A stretch of 64,000 nucleotides of DNA. Source: Neoechinorhynchus agilis (lineage: Eukaryota > Acanthocephala). The position numbers and the translations under genes were made by a program. This document shows, in pieces, positions 22,680 to 34,106 of the stretch (position 1 is its first letter; each line of letters starts with the position of its first letter). The notes under the pieces are model-generated. The model ran no database searches. It worked only from the letters and a program-made list of their open reading frames with translations, and was not told the DNA's origin. The DNA is taken from contig CM121342.1 of assembly GCA_051530055.1 (NCBI GenBank), forward strand, positions 7,006,001 to 7,070,000, written 5' to 3'.

Positions 22680-24262
22680 CTTGGGGTCGGCACTGGCCCT
22701 CTTGAAGGACTTGGGGAAACGAATCAACGCGGCGACTGGAGTTGTGGGATTCCAACATCAGCCACGGTCCAGGAGGAGCGCCGACGGCGGCAGAGGAGCT
22801 GAAATGCTCGAAATACAGGGAGCTAACAAGAAATTACCATTTTGTCCCCTTCGGTGTGGAAATGTACCTTGGGAGGGTCGGAACTGGCCCTCTTGAAGGA
22901 CTTGGGGAAACGAATCAACGCGGCGACTGGAGTTGTGGGATTCCAACATCAGCCACGGTCCAGGAGGAGCGCCGACGGCGGCAGAGGAGCTGAAATGCTC
23001 GAAATACAGGGAGCTAACAAGAAATTACCATTTTGTCCCCTTCGGTGTGGAAATGTACCTTGGGAGGGTCGGAACTGGCCCTCTTGAAGGACTTGGGGAA
23101 ACGAATCAACGCGGCGACTGGAGTTGTGGGATTCCAACATCAGCCACGGTCCAGGAGGAGCGCCGACGGCGGCAGAGGAGCTGAAATGCTCGAAATACAG
23201 GGAGCTAACAAGAAATTACCATTTTGTCCCCTTCGGTGTGGAAATGTACCTTGGGAGGGTCGGAACTGGCCCTCTTGAAGGACTTGGGGAAACGAATCAA
23301 CGCGGCGACTGGAGTTGTGGGATTCCAACATCAGCCACGGTCCAGGAGGAGCGCCGACGGCGGCAGAGGAGCTGAAATGCTCGAAATACAGGGAGCTAAC
23401 AAGAAATTACCATTTTGTCCCCTTCGGTGTGGAAATGTACCTTGGGAGGGTCGGAACTGGCCCTCTTGAAGGACTTGGGGAAACGAATCAACGCGGCGAC
23501 TGGAGTTGTGGGATTCCAACATCAGCCACGGTCCAGGAGGAGCGCCGACGGCGGCAGAGGAGCTGAAATGCTCGAAATACAGGGAGCTAACAAGAAATTA
23601 CCATTTTGTCCCCTTCGGTGTGGAAATGTACCTTGGGAGGGTCGGAACTGGCCCTCTTGAAGGACTTGGGGAAACGAATCAACGCGGCGACTGGAGTTGT
23701 GGGATTCCAACATCAGCCACGGTCCAGGAGGAGCGCCGACGGCGGCAGAGGAGCTGAAATGCTCGAAATACAGGGAGCTAACAAGAAATTACCATTTTGT
23801 CCCCTTCGGTGTGGAAATGTACCTTGGGAGGGTCGGAACTGGCCCTCTTGAAGGACTTGGGGAAACGAATCAACGCGGCGACTGGAGTTGTGGGATTCCA
23901 ACATCAGCCACGGTCCAGGAGGAGCGCCGACGGCGGCAGAGGAGCGAAATGCTCGAAATACAGGAGCTAAGAAATTACATTTTGTCCCGGTGTGGAAATG
24001 TACCTTGGGAGGGTCGGAACTGGCCCTCTGAAGGACTTGAAACGAATCAACGCGGCGACTGGAGTTGTGGGATTCCAACATCAGCCACGGTCCAGGAGGA
24101 GCGCCGACGGCGGCAGAGGAGCTGAAATGCTCGAAATACAGGGAGCTAACAAGAAATTACCATTTTGTCCCCTTCGGTGTGGAAATGTACCTTGGGAGGG
24201 TCGGCACTGGCCCTCTTGAAGGACTTGGGGAAACGAATCAACGCGGCGACTGGAGAGCCAAG
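22680..24262 (+). repeat. 191-bp tandem array derived from a retroelement coding fragment
   Basis: About eight units of 191 bp. Units 2-6 are essentially identical; the unit near 23940-24055 is shorter. Translated, one frame gives AAEELKCSKYRELTRNYHF and VPFGVE, another gives ELALLKDLGKRINAATG. These are adjacent blocks of the C-terminal module of the RT-nuclease family also seen at 53062-53553 (AAKYAELKNFHFVPIGIET). The array is therefore satellite amplification of a protein-coding piece. Repeated open frames of 63-142 codons on both strands are by-products. Confidence 0.88.
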
Positions 24263-26820
24263 ATCGACGTCGTTCTTGGCGCAAAAAATGGGAGCGTTGA
24301 TGAAACTATAAATTATGAATGTTCGAAAAAAAAGGACATTATAAAAAATGAAAATTAAGAATGTATGCCTCAACAGTAAAACAATGGACATAAAAATACG
24401 CTCTTATGATTGTAGCGGATTTTATAACATTTCTTTTATAATAATACGTTTATTTTGCTAATACAAACTATTTTCAGAAAAAGTTTTGAACATTGCCCTT
24501 TTTTCTTTGATTCGCAAGGGAAAAATCATTTCCGAAGTTTGAATAATTCAATCTTCAAATACATTTTGAAAAGTACGCATTCGGAAACAACCACTATGTT
24601 AATCGCGAAAATTGTCGCGATTTAACATCGATTTATCCTTTATTATTGCAGGTTTATGGAACAAAAAAATGATTTACAAACAATGGAAATTAATGCATTT
24701 TTTTGAGATTCTGACGAATTCGTAAATCTTTCAATTTTAGATTATAAACCAAGGCAATGTTGCTAGCGTGATAGCCGAGGAAGGAGAGAAGCTCCAATTT
24801 TGAAGACGGTGGTGATTGCACGTTTTGTACTTTATTATTGTTTAAAACCAGAAAAAACTGAGTTGTAGGTCGAAATTAAAAGTTATCTGCAAAAATCATT
24901 TGCCCTTTTCAAATATTATTTATCCACGCTTCTAGGCATCCAGTAAGGGATAAAGATTTAAAAAATTCCTTTAAAAAAACAGCGTAAATGTGATTTTTTT
25001 AATTTTTCTCTCTAAAATCGAAATGCCAAACCTTTTGTGATTGTCACTTTGTGGTTTATTTCGCAAGCTACGATTGTTTGATTTTTAATTATTTCGTTTT
25101 CTGCCTTTCGTTTTCATTTGAATCCGTTTTTGTGCTCTAAAATGCGTACGGTAAGAATTATTTCTAATTATCGTTTATCCTTAAAACGACATTCTCTTTA
25201 GGTTTCACAAATCAAGAAACGACCACTAATCGCCATGTAATCATTTAATAGGTTCAAAAATGCTTTGATAGATTTTACCGATTCACTCTACTCACGAATA
25301 CAGTAAAAATCTCAATTTGTTTGTGGCTTATTTAAACTTCGCCAAATAAAATTGTTTCGGGTCAACTTCTCTAAATTTTTAGGGAAAAATCAATAAATGA
25401 ATTCTACCTCAAATCACGCATTGAAGATGTCATAAAATCGCATTTATGAAAGGGAAACGAATGAAATTTCAGCGTTAGCGAAAACCTTCAAAACCGGATT
25501 TTAGCATTTGCAATCAAATGCGATTTAAATCTTAATGTTCGTCGAGATTCAAGAGCCCGGTGATCTTTTGATTAAATGTGGCGAAAACATAATGCGGTTT
25601 AAATCGAGTAATCTTTAGACAAAGTATTTTTGTGAGCTCAACCAAATCGGCGCTAGCTTCGAAGTTTAATTGTACAAAAAATCGTGAGCCAATTTAACTG
25701 TAAAAGTTGACTAATGAGATGTTTCTGGCACGGTTGAATTCTAAATATGAATTTCTACCGATGATTTTATAGATATCTCGTTAAAGCATCGGTATTTCGA
25801 AATGAACAGAATTATAAAAAATCTGTCTGGAGACGTCGAAACCTTTTTGATGCCTGTTTACGGTGTAATAAATTAATAGACTTTATTAAATCCGATTGGT
25901 TTCAGAGGCACAATCTTGTACGTGTTTTGATCAAGGTTGTTTCATTAATTTTTTTACGCCATAAACAAACGCTGAATAGTTCAATCTGCAAACAAGCTTT
26001 TTAATGTCGTAATCGTCATTTTTCATCGAATAAATATGAGAAATAGACGGTATTGAATTATTCAGCGTTTTTTATGATGGAAAAATTGAAGGAATTTTAT
26101 TAAATTCCATATATTTCGGTCGCCTTTATCATAGCTTCTTATTAGTGTTTTTAATATGTAATAGAAAACTCAAACTGTCATGAAAAATAAACGTCTATTC
26201 GAGAACTACACCAAAAAACGTTTTCATAATTTTTGAGTTCACCTGAAAAAATTTAGTTTGAAAACTACTGCATTTATTAAAAAAATTAAAACCTGTCTCT
26301 TAGCACATTAACGTGTTTTTTGCGACCGCTTAAATGAAAATAAATCCAGAATTTCAATAGAAATCAAAGACCAAAGAATTGCGCTACAAAACTCTTATCG
26401 ATTTTCGTTGAACTTTAGCAAATTCCAAGATAATAAAAATATCCCATTTTTTTCCTAAATAAATCCAAAAAAAATTACACGACATTTTCATCGAATTCAA
26501 AGTTTTTCCAATAAAAGAATAATATATCATCAAACCGTAAAAAAGATCCCATTCGTGAATCTTTTGCAGAATTTGTTTTTCGTTTATCGATTGCTTTTGC
26601 CTAGACAACACGTTACCTTTGCTGGATATTGATTACGAACCTCACCCCACAATGAACGCCGTTTTTCGCATCGGTACGAAACTAACGTCGTAACGATTTT
26701 TGAACGAAATTCTCGATATACCATTTGAAAATACGCTTAAAAGAGTAATTCCATTATTCCGCGAAACAAAACTATCTGGACACCGCCACAGTTTTTGAAG
26801 ATGTTTGATTCAGGAAGTGA
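24263..26820. other. gene-poor AT-rich stretch
   Basis: No convincing gene. A candidate mini-gene lies at 25141-25236: ATGCGTACG then GTAAGA, a TCTCTTTAG acceptor, and VSQIKKRPLIAM before a stop. A 23-bp block GAGGCACAATCTTGTACGTGTTT occurs at about 25908 and also at about 20731, followed in both by weaker similarity, marking an old dispersed repeat. Confidence 0.45.
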
Positions 26821-26940
26821 TTTATCTTGAATTTTTTTTCGACCTTTTCGTTGGCTTTTTTCAGTTAATTGCTGTAGAAAACTTACAAGCAATTGACTGA
26901 AGAAGGCCAACGAAACGGTTGGAAAGATTTTCAAGATAAA
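26821..26940 (+). ncRNA. Candidate long-stem hairpin RNA
   Basis: Two 53-nt arms (26821-26873 and 26888-26940) pair without gaps: 44 of 53 positions are Watson-Crick and six of the nine mismatches are G-U wobbles if the plus strand is transcribed (A-C mismatches on the other strand). The loop is 14 nt. The outermost ten pairs (TTTATCTTGA) are perfect. It looks like an imperfect precursor hairpin of the miRNA/esiRNA type, but it could be a small foldback element. No promoter was identified. Confidence 0.4.
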
Positions 26941-27157
26941 TTAACATGGAAAAAGCGAAATGTATTTTTGGATCCTCATGAACACTCGAATTCGCAGGAG
27001 AATTATTTCGGTGCTTCTTTAAGATTCGTTGAGAGATTTAAAGAATTTTTTTCTTAGGTACTATGGTCTGTTAGTTGGTTTTAGTTTATTTGATTTTAAT
27101 TGGTTAATTTGTAATTGATCTCAAGCCTCTGATTGGTCTAAATGTTTTCATTCAGAA

Positions 27158-27164
27158 TATAAAA
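27158..27164 (+). promoter_or_regulatory. TATA box with upstream inverted CCAAT
   Basis: TATAAAA in CAGAATATAAAACCTTC, with ATTGG (inverted CCAAT) about 25 bp upstream. It lies about 120 bp before the open frame at 27282. Confidence 0.45.
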
Positions 27165-27281
27165 CCTTCTCGGTAGATAAAATCGGGATTAAACCTCCAC
27201 CTTTGAAGATTCGAGTACTCGAAAAGACTGCCCATTTTCGACCTTTACGTCCTTAAATCACTTTAAGAGCACAGTGTTTTT

Positions 27282-27644
27282 TTGAACTCATTGAACAAAT
27301 GCATAGATCTTTGCTGGGAATGTAATTCTGCCGCAGTACAGCAGAAAGTTTATCTGAATTATCTGGGTTCAACAAAGTTCCTATGGGTTGCACTTTTATT
27401 ACAAAAATCCTCTCCTAATGCTGAGATAAACTCGGATTGTTTTTTGATTTTAGATAAACTCATCGCTGTAATGCATTCACCCAATGAACATGAAGATCGA
27501 ATTCAAGCAGCGATTGAAAAAGGAGACGAAGATGTGAAATTCTATAACTCAAAAATCACAGGGATGACTGAAGACATTTCATTGGATGTTTACGGCGGAA
27601 TGACATTTGAAAATTCGAATTTGAGAGATAAAAACTGCGATTAA
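27282..27644 (+). CDS. Hypothetical protein exon
   Basis: A 120-codon open frame with balanced composition (CIDLCWECNSAAVQQKVYL... ending in an acidic DVYGGMTFENSNLRDKNCD) downstream of a TATA/CCAAT pair. No ATG lies near its start; the first in-frame Met is deep in the frame. If real it is a downstream exon, or its start is elsewhere. I do not recognise the family. Confidence 0.3.
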   Translation: MNSLNKCIDLCWECNSAAVQQKVYLNYLGSTKFLWVALLLQKSSPNAEINSDCFLILDKLIAVMHSPNEHEDRIQAAIEKGDEDVKFYNSKITGMTEDISLDVYGGMTFENSNLRDKNCD

Positions 27645-27959
27645 GTGATTGATCAGATAAGAGAAGTTTACTAAATCGTCGTTGTTTCTACTTGACTATT
27701 AAAAAACCAAACCATCTGAGGTGGATCGAGGAATGGAAGTCAAAGTACTCGTATTTTTTCATAGCGATCACTAAATACTAATTTTAAACCTATTCAGGAC
27801 CTTTGACATGATTTAGAAATTCGGAAAGCCTTCAGAGCACCTTGAGCTTTAATTCTTAATTGAAAAGCAGATCGCCAAGGAACTCCCATTTAATCGTGAG
27901 ATGGGCGAATACTGAAAATGTTCTACTTCCTCCATCTCTCACAGGCTCTCTACAAAACC
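27645..27959. other. spacer, nothing seen
   Basis: AT-rich DNA between the hypothetical exon and the LINE relic, without recognisable features. Confidence 0.5.
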
Positions 27960-29080
27960 CCGATCTAGAATTCATCGCAGTCCATTTCATAGCCCCTCTG
28001 AGAAATGCCCTTTGAGAATTCACCAGTGCTGGCGTCTATCGTCCTGCTGCCTCTTGTCCTGAGTCCTCTTGTCTCCAACTTGATTTTATGATGGAGCTCA
28101 CAAACTCACACCATTTCCTAATTGCAGGGGAATTCAATAAACTATTTCCTCTTTCGCCCTTCTCCGAGTTGCGTCAACTTATTGACTTCCCAACTCGTCT
28201 TGATGTTCACCTCGACAAAGTCTTCAACAATATCGATGCCTGCTAATCCGACTAAATTCCTTCCTTCCCTTGTGAACTCTGACCACTTTTCTGCCCTTAT
28301 TACTCCCGCCACCCATCTTCAGCGTATAAAATTTCCCCGTTTACCCGTCTATGATAAACGTGATCACCACATCCACAATTTTATATAATGTTCAATTCTA
28401 TTATTCCCATATTCCACTCTGACAACACAAATGACTTTTTCTTGGCCATGTCCTCCCTAACTACAATCACAAAATATTCTCTAACTTCCACAATTTCCAA
28501 GAAATTCATTCGAATCTTCAACCGTGAACCACCTCTTCAAAAGCAAGCTTCTAAAGGCCATCGAAATAACACTGAAGGCTTTCCTCGTTTACAAATAGCT
28601 TTAACTAACAAAATACTTATCGCCCGCAAAAACTTTCCTTCTTCCGAAATTAGTTCGGGTGGCAATTTAACATGGTGGCGGGCCGTCAAGGACTCTGTTG
28701 GTCTACGCAGCGCTGATTCCTTCCCTAATTTTACCTCTTCTGAATTAAAACAGGTTCTAGACTCTATCAATCAAAACCTCCGCCCGGGCTCAATTTACAA
28801 TCGCTGAACCACATCAGGTCCCACAAAATCTTAAAAGCCCACATCTGAAACTTTTGTCAACTCATCGGTACTCCCCTTAGTTTCGTCATACGAAGTACTA
28901 CCGCATCTCAGGAAAGTACCTCGAAATTCGTCCTCTCACTCAGTAATCCCAAACTGGGCTCTTCCCTAAATCATCCTTGAATTCATAGACCCTTTAACCC
29001 TCATTATAAACCAGCGCTTTTTATATGGCATCTACCCCTAATGCCTGAAAACTGCTAAAGTTATCCTTCTTCCAAACGAA
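27960..29080 (+). mobile_element. Diverged jockey/CR1-like LINE relic
   Basis: Remnants of the apurinic endonuclease end (VYRPAAS near 28040, HHFLIAGEFNKL near 28105-28140, LIDFPTRLDVHLDK, SDHFSALITP) followed by the linker and a decayed start of the RT domain (28900-29075, INQSFLLGIYP-like). It is a sister of copies 1-3 but much older; frameshifts are spread throughout. It overlaps the 3' flank of the minus-strand gene at 29290. Confidence 0.7.
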
Positions 29081-29289
29081 TACATCCAATTTCCACCGAA
29101 TCATTCCGTCCAACATCCATTCTGCCCGCAATAAAATGTGTTATTATAACCTCGATAAAAGATCTTTGTAAAACGCTTCCTCCATTCGTACTGATAAAAT
29201 TTAATAGACGTGGGACGAAACAACGTAAAGAGATGACAATTCCTCCAAGTACAAAGAAAACGCATAATTCTTGTGGAACTTTTAGTAAT

Positions 29290-30054
29290 TCACTTTTTTG
29301 CTTTTCTATTTTTCCCGTGATACGTTGATCCACTGAGTGTTTTATCGGCAGAACACCCACCTTTCATTTCCTGGTCGACCGACTGTTCGTCGCCCGCCTG
29401 ACAACGAGTTGTGCGACAATCATGAGCGAACATTTCATCAATCTTTGACGATGTAAGGCACGTAAGGCGTTCAATGGGGCTTGCATTTTGTTCGTGGTCA
29501 ATGGAATTTGTCGAACAAGTCTTGATTTTTACAGCAACAAATTCGGCATCGGCTGATTTCTCTGCACATTTCACTTCCGCTTCATCATCTGCGAGCTTAT
29601 CCACTTCCGATCCGGTGAAACTCCTGTTTGGTAGATGTTTCCCATTTCGTAGACATCGCTGATTATCCGTCACAGGTTGAGCCTTTTTTCTATTATGCAT
29701 ACTCGCAACTCGTTTGGCAAAGTGAACATCACGGGCCTTCGGTGGACAAATAGTGCCAAAGTACTCTACACCGTGAAGTATAACTCGACCACTGATTATT
29801 CCACATGGAGTTTTGGTCAGTTTTCGAAAGAGGAAATCAACTTCCGACCCCGCGGGGTACTTTTCGAAGAATTCTGCTTCAATTTCCGTTGCTTTATCCT
29901 CACAAATTATACCGGAAGTAGAAGTAGTCGTTTGAATCATGGAAGATATTGGCAAAGTTATACTGGGAGTAGAGGATCGCCTTGATGATTGTGACTTTGT
30001 CTTTTGTTTTCCAGTGGTCAAATTTGATACTTTTCGAGACTTTCGATTTGTCAT
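29290..30054 (-). CDS. Hypothetical basic, Lys/Ser-rich protein
   Basis: A 254-residue open frame starting MTNRKSRKVSNLTTGKQK. One folded-looking segment (EAEFFEKYPAGSEVDFLF, then GRVILHGVEYFGTICPPK) is followed by a long charged, probably disordered tail ending KNRKAKK. I do not recognise the family; a nuclear protein would fit the composition. The chosen Met follows GGATTTCAG directly, and a canonical GTAAGT donor lies 49 bp upstream on the same strand, so a 5' exon or a trans-splice site is likely. Codon use and length argue for a real gene. Confidence 0.55.
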   Translation of the reverse strand: MTNRKSRKVSNLTTGKQKTKSQSSRRSSTPSITLPISSMIQTTTSTSGIICEDKATEIEAEFFEKYPAGSEVDFLFRKLTKTPCGIISGRVILHGVEYFGTICPPKARDVHFAKRVASMHNRKKAQPVTDNQRCLRNGKHLPNRSFTGSEVDKLADDEAEVKCAEKSADAEFVAVKIKTCSTNSIDHEQNASPIERLTCLTSSKIDEMFAHDCRTTRCQAGDEQSVDQEMKGGCSADKTLSGSTYHGKNRKAKK

Positions 30055-30299
30055 CTGAAATCCCGTTAAATACAAATTCAGGTGATTGTATGAACAAACT
30101 TACAATTATATTATTTTTTGTGGCGAGGTCATCTAGCGAAATATTTCCAATAACCCAAAATCAAATGTGCTATTACCGGGATTATTATCACCAAAATAAT
30201 ATTTTGACTAATCCGATGGATTTTTTATCGATGACAAACTTATAAGTTAGAGTTTTCCCAAAGAAAAAGTCGAAAAGGATCGTAAAGTGAAAATCGCGA

Positions 30300-31545
30300 A
30301 ACTCAAAAAGGTTTTCATCGTTTCAAAATTGAGAAACTTGAAAATCAACTTTTTATCGCTCTAAGAAGCCAGAGAAGAACTTTTAAAATAACTCCGTTCA
30401 CAATCTTCAGGGAAGATCGTCGAGATAATAAGATCCAGAATTCGGCAATATCACGAGGAATCGTTTAAAGGAGATCTTTAATAATTGAATCGAAACTCCA
30501 AAAGGTTTTCATTGTTTAAAAATTGAGAAACTTAATAATCAACTTTTTATCGCTCTTAGAGGCCAGAGAAGATCTTTTCAATAACTCCGTTCACAATCTT
30601 CAGGGAAGACCGTCGAGATAATAAGATCCAGAATTCGGGAATATCACGAGGAATCGTTTAAAGGAGATCTTTAAAAATTGAATCGAAACTCCAAAAGGTT
30701 TTCATTGTTTAAAAATTGAGAAACTTAATAATCAACTTTTTATCGCTCTTAGAGGCCAGAGAAGCACTTTTCAATAACTCCGTTCACAATCTTCAGGGAA
30801 GACCGTCGAGATAATAAGATCCAGAATTCGGCAATATCACGAGGAATCGTTTAAAGGAGATCTTTAAAAATTGAATCGAAACTCCAAAAGGTTTTCATTG
30901 TTTAAAAATTGAGAAACTTAATAATCAACTTTTTATCGCTCTTAGAGGCCAGAGAAGCACTTTTCAATAACTCCGTTCACAATCTTCAGGGAAGACCGTC
31001 GAGATAATAAGATCCAGAATTCGGGAATATCACGAGGAATCGTTTAAAGGAGATCTTTAAAAATTGAATCGAAACTCCAAAAGGTTTTCATTGTTTAAAA
31101 ATTGAGAAACTTAATAATCAACTTTTTATCGCTCTTAGAGGCCAGAGAAGCACTTTTCAATAACTCCGTTCACAATCTTCAGGGAAGACCGTCGAGATAA
31201 TAAGATCCAGAATTCGGGAATATCACGAGGAATCGTTTAAAGGAGATCTTTAAAAATTGAATCGAAACTCCAAAAGGTTTTCATTGTTTAAAAATTGAGA
31301 AACTTAATAATCAACTTTTTATCGCTCTTAGAGGCCAGAGAAGCACTTTTCAATAACTCCGTTCACAATCTTCAGGGAAGACCGTCGAGATAATAAGATC
31401 CAGAATTCGGGAATATCACGAGGAATCGTTTAAAGGAGATCTTTAAAAGTTGAATCGAAACTCCAAAAGGTTTTCATTGTTTAAAAATTGAGAAACTTAA
31501 AAATCAACTTTTGATTGCTCTTAGAGGCCAGAGAAGCACTTTGCC
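30300..31545 (+). repeat. 193-bp tandem array
   Basis: About 6.4 copies of a 193-bp unit; CTTCAGGGAAGA recurs at 30405, 30598, 30791, 30984, 31177 and 31370. Units also share ATATCACGAGGAATCG and AAACTCCAAAAGGTTTTC. A lone partial copy (CCCGTTCACAATCTTCAG) lies at 31687. No coding content. Confidence 0.95.
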
Positions 31546-32559
31546 AAAAAACACTCTGACCTACCTTTTAGATCTATAGAAGTCCGAAGAGACGGACAAA
31601 ATATTGAATTAATAAAATTAATCTATATTTTCCCAATCACCAAACAAAATATATCCATGGACAACTTCTTTACAACGTTTCAATAATCCCGTTCACAATC
31701 TTCAGAGAAGACCTTCGCGAGAAAATTTGTTTCCTTCTTAAAATGGAGTTCTTTAATCCATTTAGCATTTAAACTGTTTGCTATTTTATATTCTGGAGAG
31801 CTGCATCGCCACGGAATCGTGATTTGCGGAAAAGAATGAAATATTTGAGAATCGTGTTTATTAAATGATTGTGTTCTTGAAGGTTGCCAAATATTGCTCA
31901 GAATCACTTTGTCAACGGGAAATTTTCATGAAGGATCTTTTAACCCAGAGGAGTTAAACGACTACAAACTTTTATTTTGAAAAAAGTCCGCTAGAAAGAC
32001 TATTTTCACTAATAACCCGAAGCATTGATCAGTTATGATGACATCAGTTTTTTTCATAATAAACTCCAGAATGTACTCGAAATAACGGAAACCAAAATTT
32101 AGAAGGAAATAATGAATATTCACACGTTCAACCGTTTAGTTGTTTCACGACCTTTTGAAAACTGAGACTAAGTTAAGCAGTGAATCGAGTGCAAAAACCG
32201 AACACACAAAGCACCGAAAATCAATTAATCTTGCGCTTCCCTACGCTTTCATATCAGCATTTTTACTTTGTTAAATGTTTATTAGAACATCCCTTCCTGG
32301 GATTTTTAGTTTTCTTCGGCTGGCATGAAGCCACACCGATATCTTAGATCAGAGAAGTGATTGAATCACGGTCAAAGAGTTCAAGTCCACAATCGCCTAC
32401 GACTAATAGCAAAAGGCGACGAAATACCTCAATGAAGGGAGGAAACTTACTGATGAATCCCGCCTCCCCGGGAGGTATCTGAGGATTCGAAGGTATTCAT
32501 ACAAACTCATTTACCGTACGGTCTTGGGGCATTGAGTGCAGACCAGCGCTTCCCAGACC
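31546..32559. other. gene-poor stretch
   Basis: Contains the partial 193-bp unit at about 31680-31730, and a B-box-like GAGTTCAAGTCC near 32380 without a full tRNA fold. A 75-codon frame at 31680-31907 (-) overlaps the repeat and is not credible. Confidence 0.45.
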
Positions 32560-33410
32560 AATGAATCGGTCAGCGGGGTATTAAGTGATTCAATAATTTC
32601 TTTGATCCAAGATATCAATTGGCCGTGTGCCTTTAAAGGAAAAAGCCGAGTAAAGAACGCTCAAAAAACTTAATATAACCGACTTGATAGAAGGCATAAG
32701 AAAAAATATTTTATTGAGATATTCCGAAAGAGGAAACATCATCCGATCAATGATTGTTTAAGTATTGAGAAATAATAACGAAAATAATTTCGTACTATAT
32801 AAATTTCTTTATTGTTTCTAAATACTGAAACAATTATTGATCGGGCGAAGCTTCTTCTTTCGAAATATTTTAAAATAATCAAAAATACGATCCGCCGATC
32901 TGGTTCAAGGAAGCGGATAAAATCACACTTAATACCTTCCTGAAGCTTACTGAAGGCGACGATATTTCGTTTAATTCGGCCCTGTGAGTAATCGGCGATC
33001 GTGGATGCCAAACATCTAATCCTGAAACATGGATTCGAGTCTAAAGTCAACTGGACGACCTCAAAACGACTGCGGAATGAACAAACTCATTACCGTGTGG
33101 TTCAGCGGGGTATTAAGTGATTCAATCATTTCTTTGATCCAAGATATCAGTTGGCTGTGTGCCTTTAAAGGAAAAAGCCGAGTAAACAACGCTCAAAAAA
33201 CTTAATATAAACGACTTGATAGGAGACAGCGGATAAAATCACACTTAATACCCTTCTGAAGCCTACTGAAGGCGACGATATTTCGTTTAAATCGGCCGTG
33301 TGAGTCATCAGAACCCTTTGACCCACTTAAACTGGAATCAGGAGATTTAGTCCACTTGACCACCTCGGCACAACTACGGAATGTACAAACTTCGACCAAT
33401 GCACACACAG
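32560..33410 (-). repeat. Duplicated tRNA-like (SINE-type) module
   Basis: Two direct copies, about 32565-33062 and 33098-33410, share the block GTATTAAGTGATTCAAT plus ATTTCTTTGATCCAAGATAT and CGACGATATTTCGTTTAA. On the minus strand each has a tRNA-like head. In the second it includes GCCGAGGTGGTCAAGTGG (an A box matching tRNA-Leu/Ser) and a degenerate B box GGGTTCTGATGACTC. The first keeps GACTCGAATCC. Likely a tRNA-derived SINE family. Confidence 0.5.
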
Positions 33411-33554
33411 CCAATCGATATCTCGGATCAATTAAAAACGAACGTGATAATTCGTTTCCTGATTACTTTTGAAAATTCTTTTATCTACGATGCGCGCATT
33501 TGAACACTATGATTTTTTTACATTGATTTATCGATTCGCTCGCATACGTCATCA

Positions 33555-34106
33555 ATGAACGATTTAAATGATGTTCAAAAGCGTATATTGGCTCATTTGC
33601 GTTCATCGATTTTAAATTTAGTGCTTATTCAGAAGACATTTGGCGAATCGTCGAGGTTGTTGATACTGTCACAAATCCTTCAATTAATCTTGGATGATAA
33701 AAAAGAAATTTGGTATTACACCCGCGAGTCCCGAATTCAAGAAACGATTGAAATTTTCGATACTTTTAGTCTTGATCAATATCGACATCGACTAAAATTT
33801 GTTTATCCGTTAAACATGAAAGATCTTTGTGTGCACGTGAGAAATACTTATGGTGATCCGATAATAGTAATCGATAATCTTGAATTTCAATCTTCAAATT
33901 CCGAAAAGCTTCCATGTATTTTAAGAACGCTCCAAGTTAACTCCGGACACCCGTCCACAATCATTTTATGCACTGGAAAATGGAGATCTACGTACGCGGG
34001 ATCAGTAACAACGGCTTTTTTAGAAGACAAATCAGGAATCAATCAATATATCGATATTCACAGACGTGGAACGGATGACGTAGAATGTATCGAAATCCAC
34101 AGATGA
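33555..34106 (+). CDS. SWSAP1-like RecA-fold protein
   Basis: Single-exon 183-residue protein. The segment YRHRLKFVYPLNMKDLCVHV followed by IIVIDNLEFQ (hydrophobic strand plus Asp, Walker-B-like) and TIILCTGKWRS resembles SWSAP1, the RecA-like partner in Shu-type homologous recombination complexes. The position expected to hold the P-loop reads KTFGESSRLLIL and lacks the GKT/GKS signature, so ATP binding would be degenerate. The assignment rests on local similarity and length only. No acceptor or TATA box is evident before the start. Confidence 0.42.
   Translation: MNDLNDVQKRILAHLRSSILNLVLIQKTFGESSRLLILSQILQLILDDKKEIWYYTRESRIQETIEIFDTFSLDQYRHRLKFVYPLNMKDLCVHVRNTYGDPIIVIDNLEFQSSNSEKLPCILRTLQVNSGHPSTIILCTGKWRSTYAGSVTTAFLEDKSGINQYIDIHRRGTDDVECIEIHR

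Noticed and set aside
22742-24125. Series of 63-142 codon proteins on both strands
   Set aside because: They are repeated readings of the 191-bp satellite; the retroelement peptides split between frames show it is not a working gene.
32440-32510. Hammerhead-like motif (CTGATGA near 32450)
   Set aside because: The expected GAAA reads GAAG and no closing stems pair properly.
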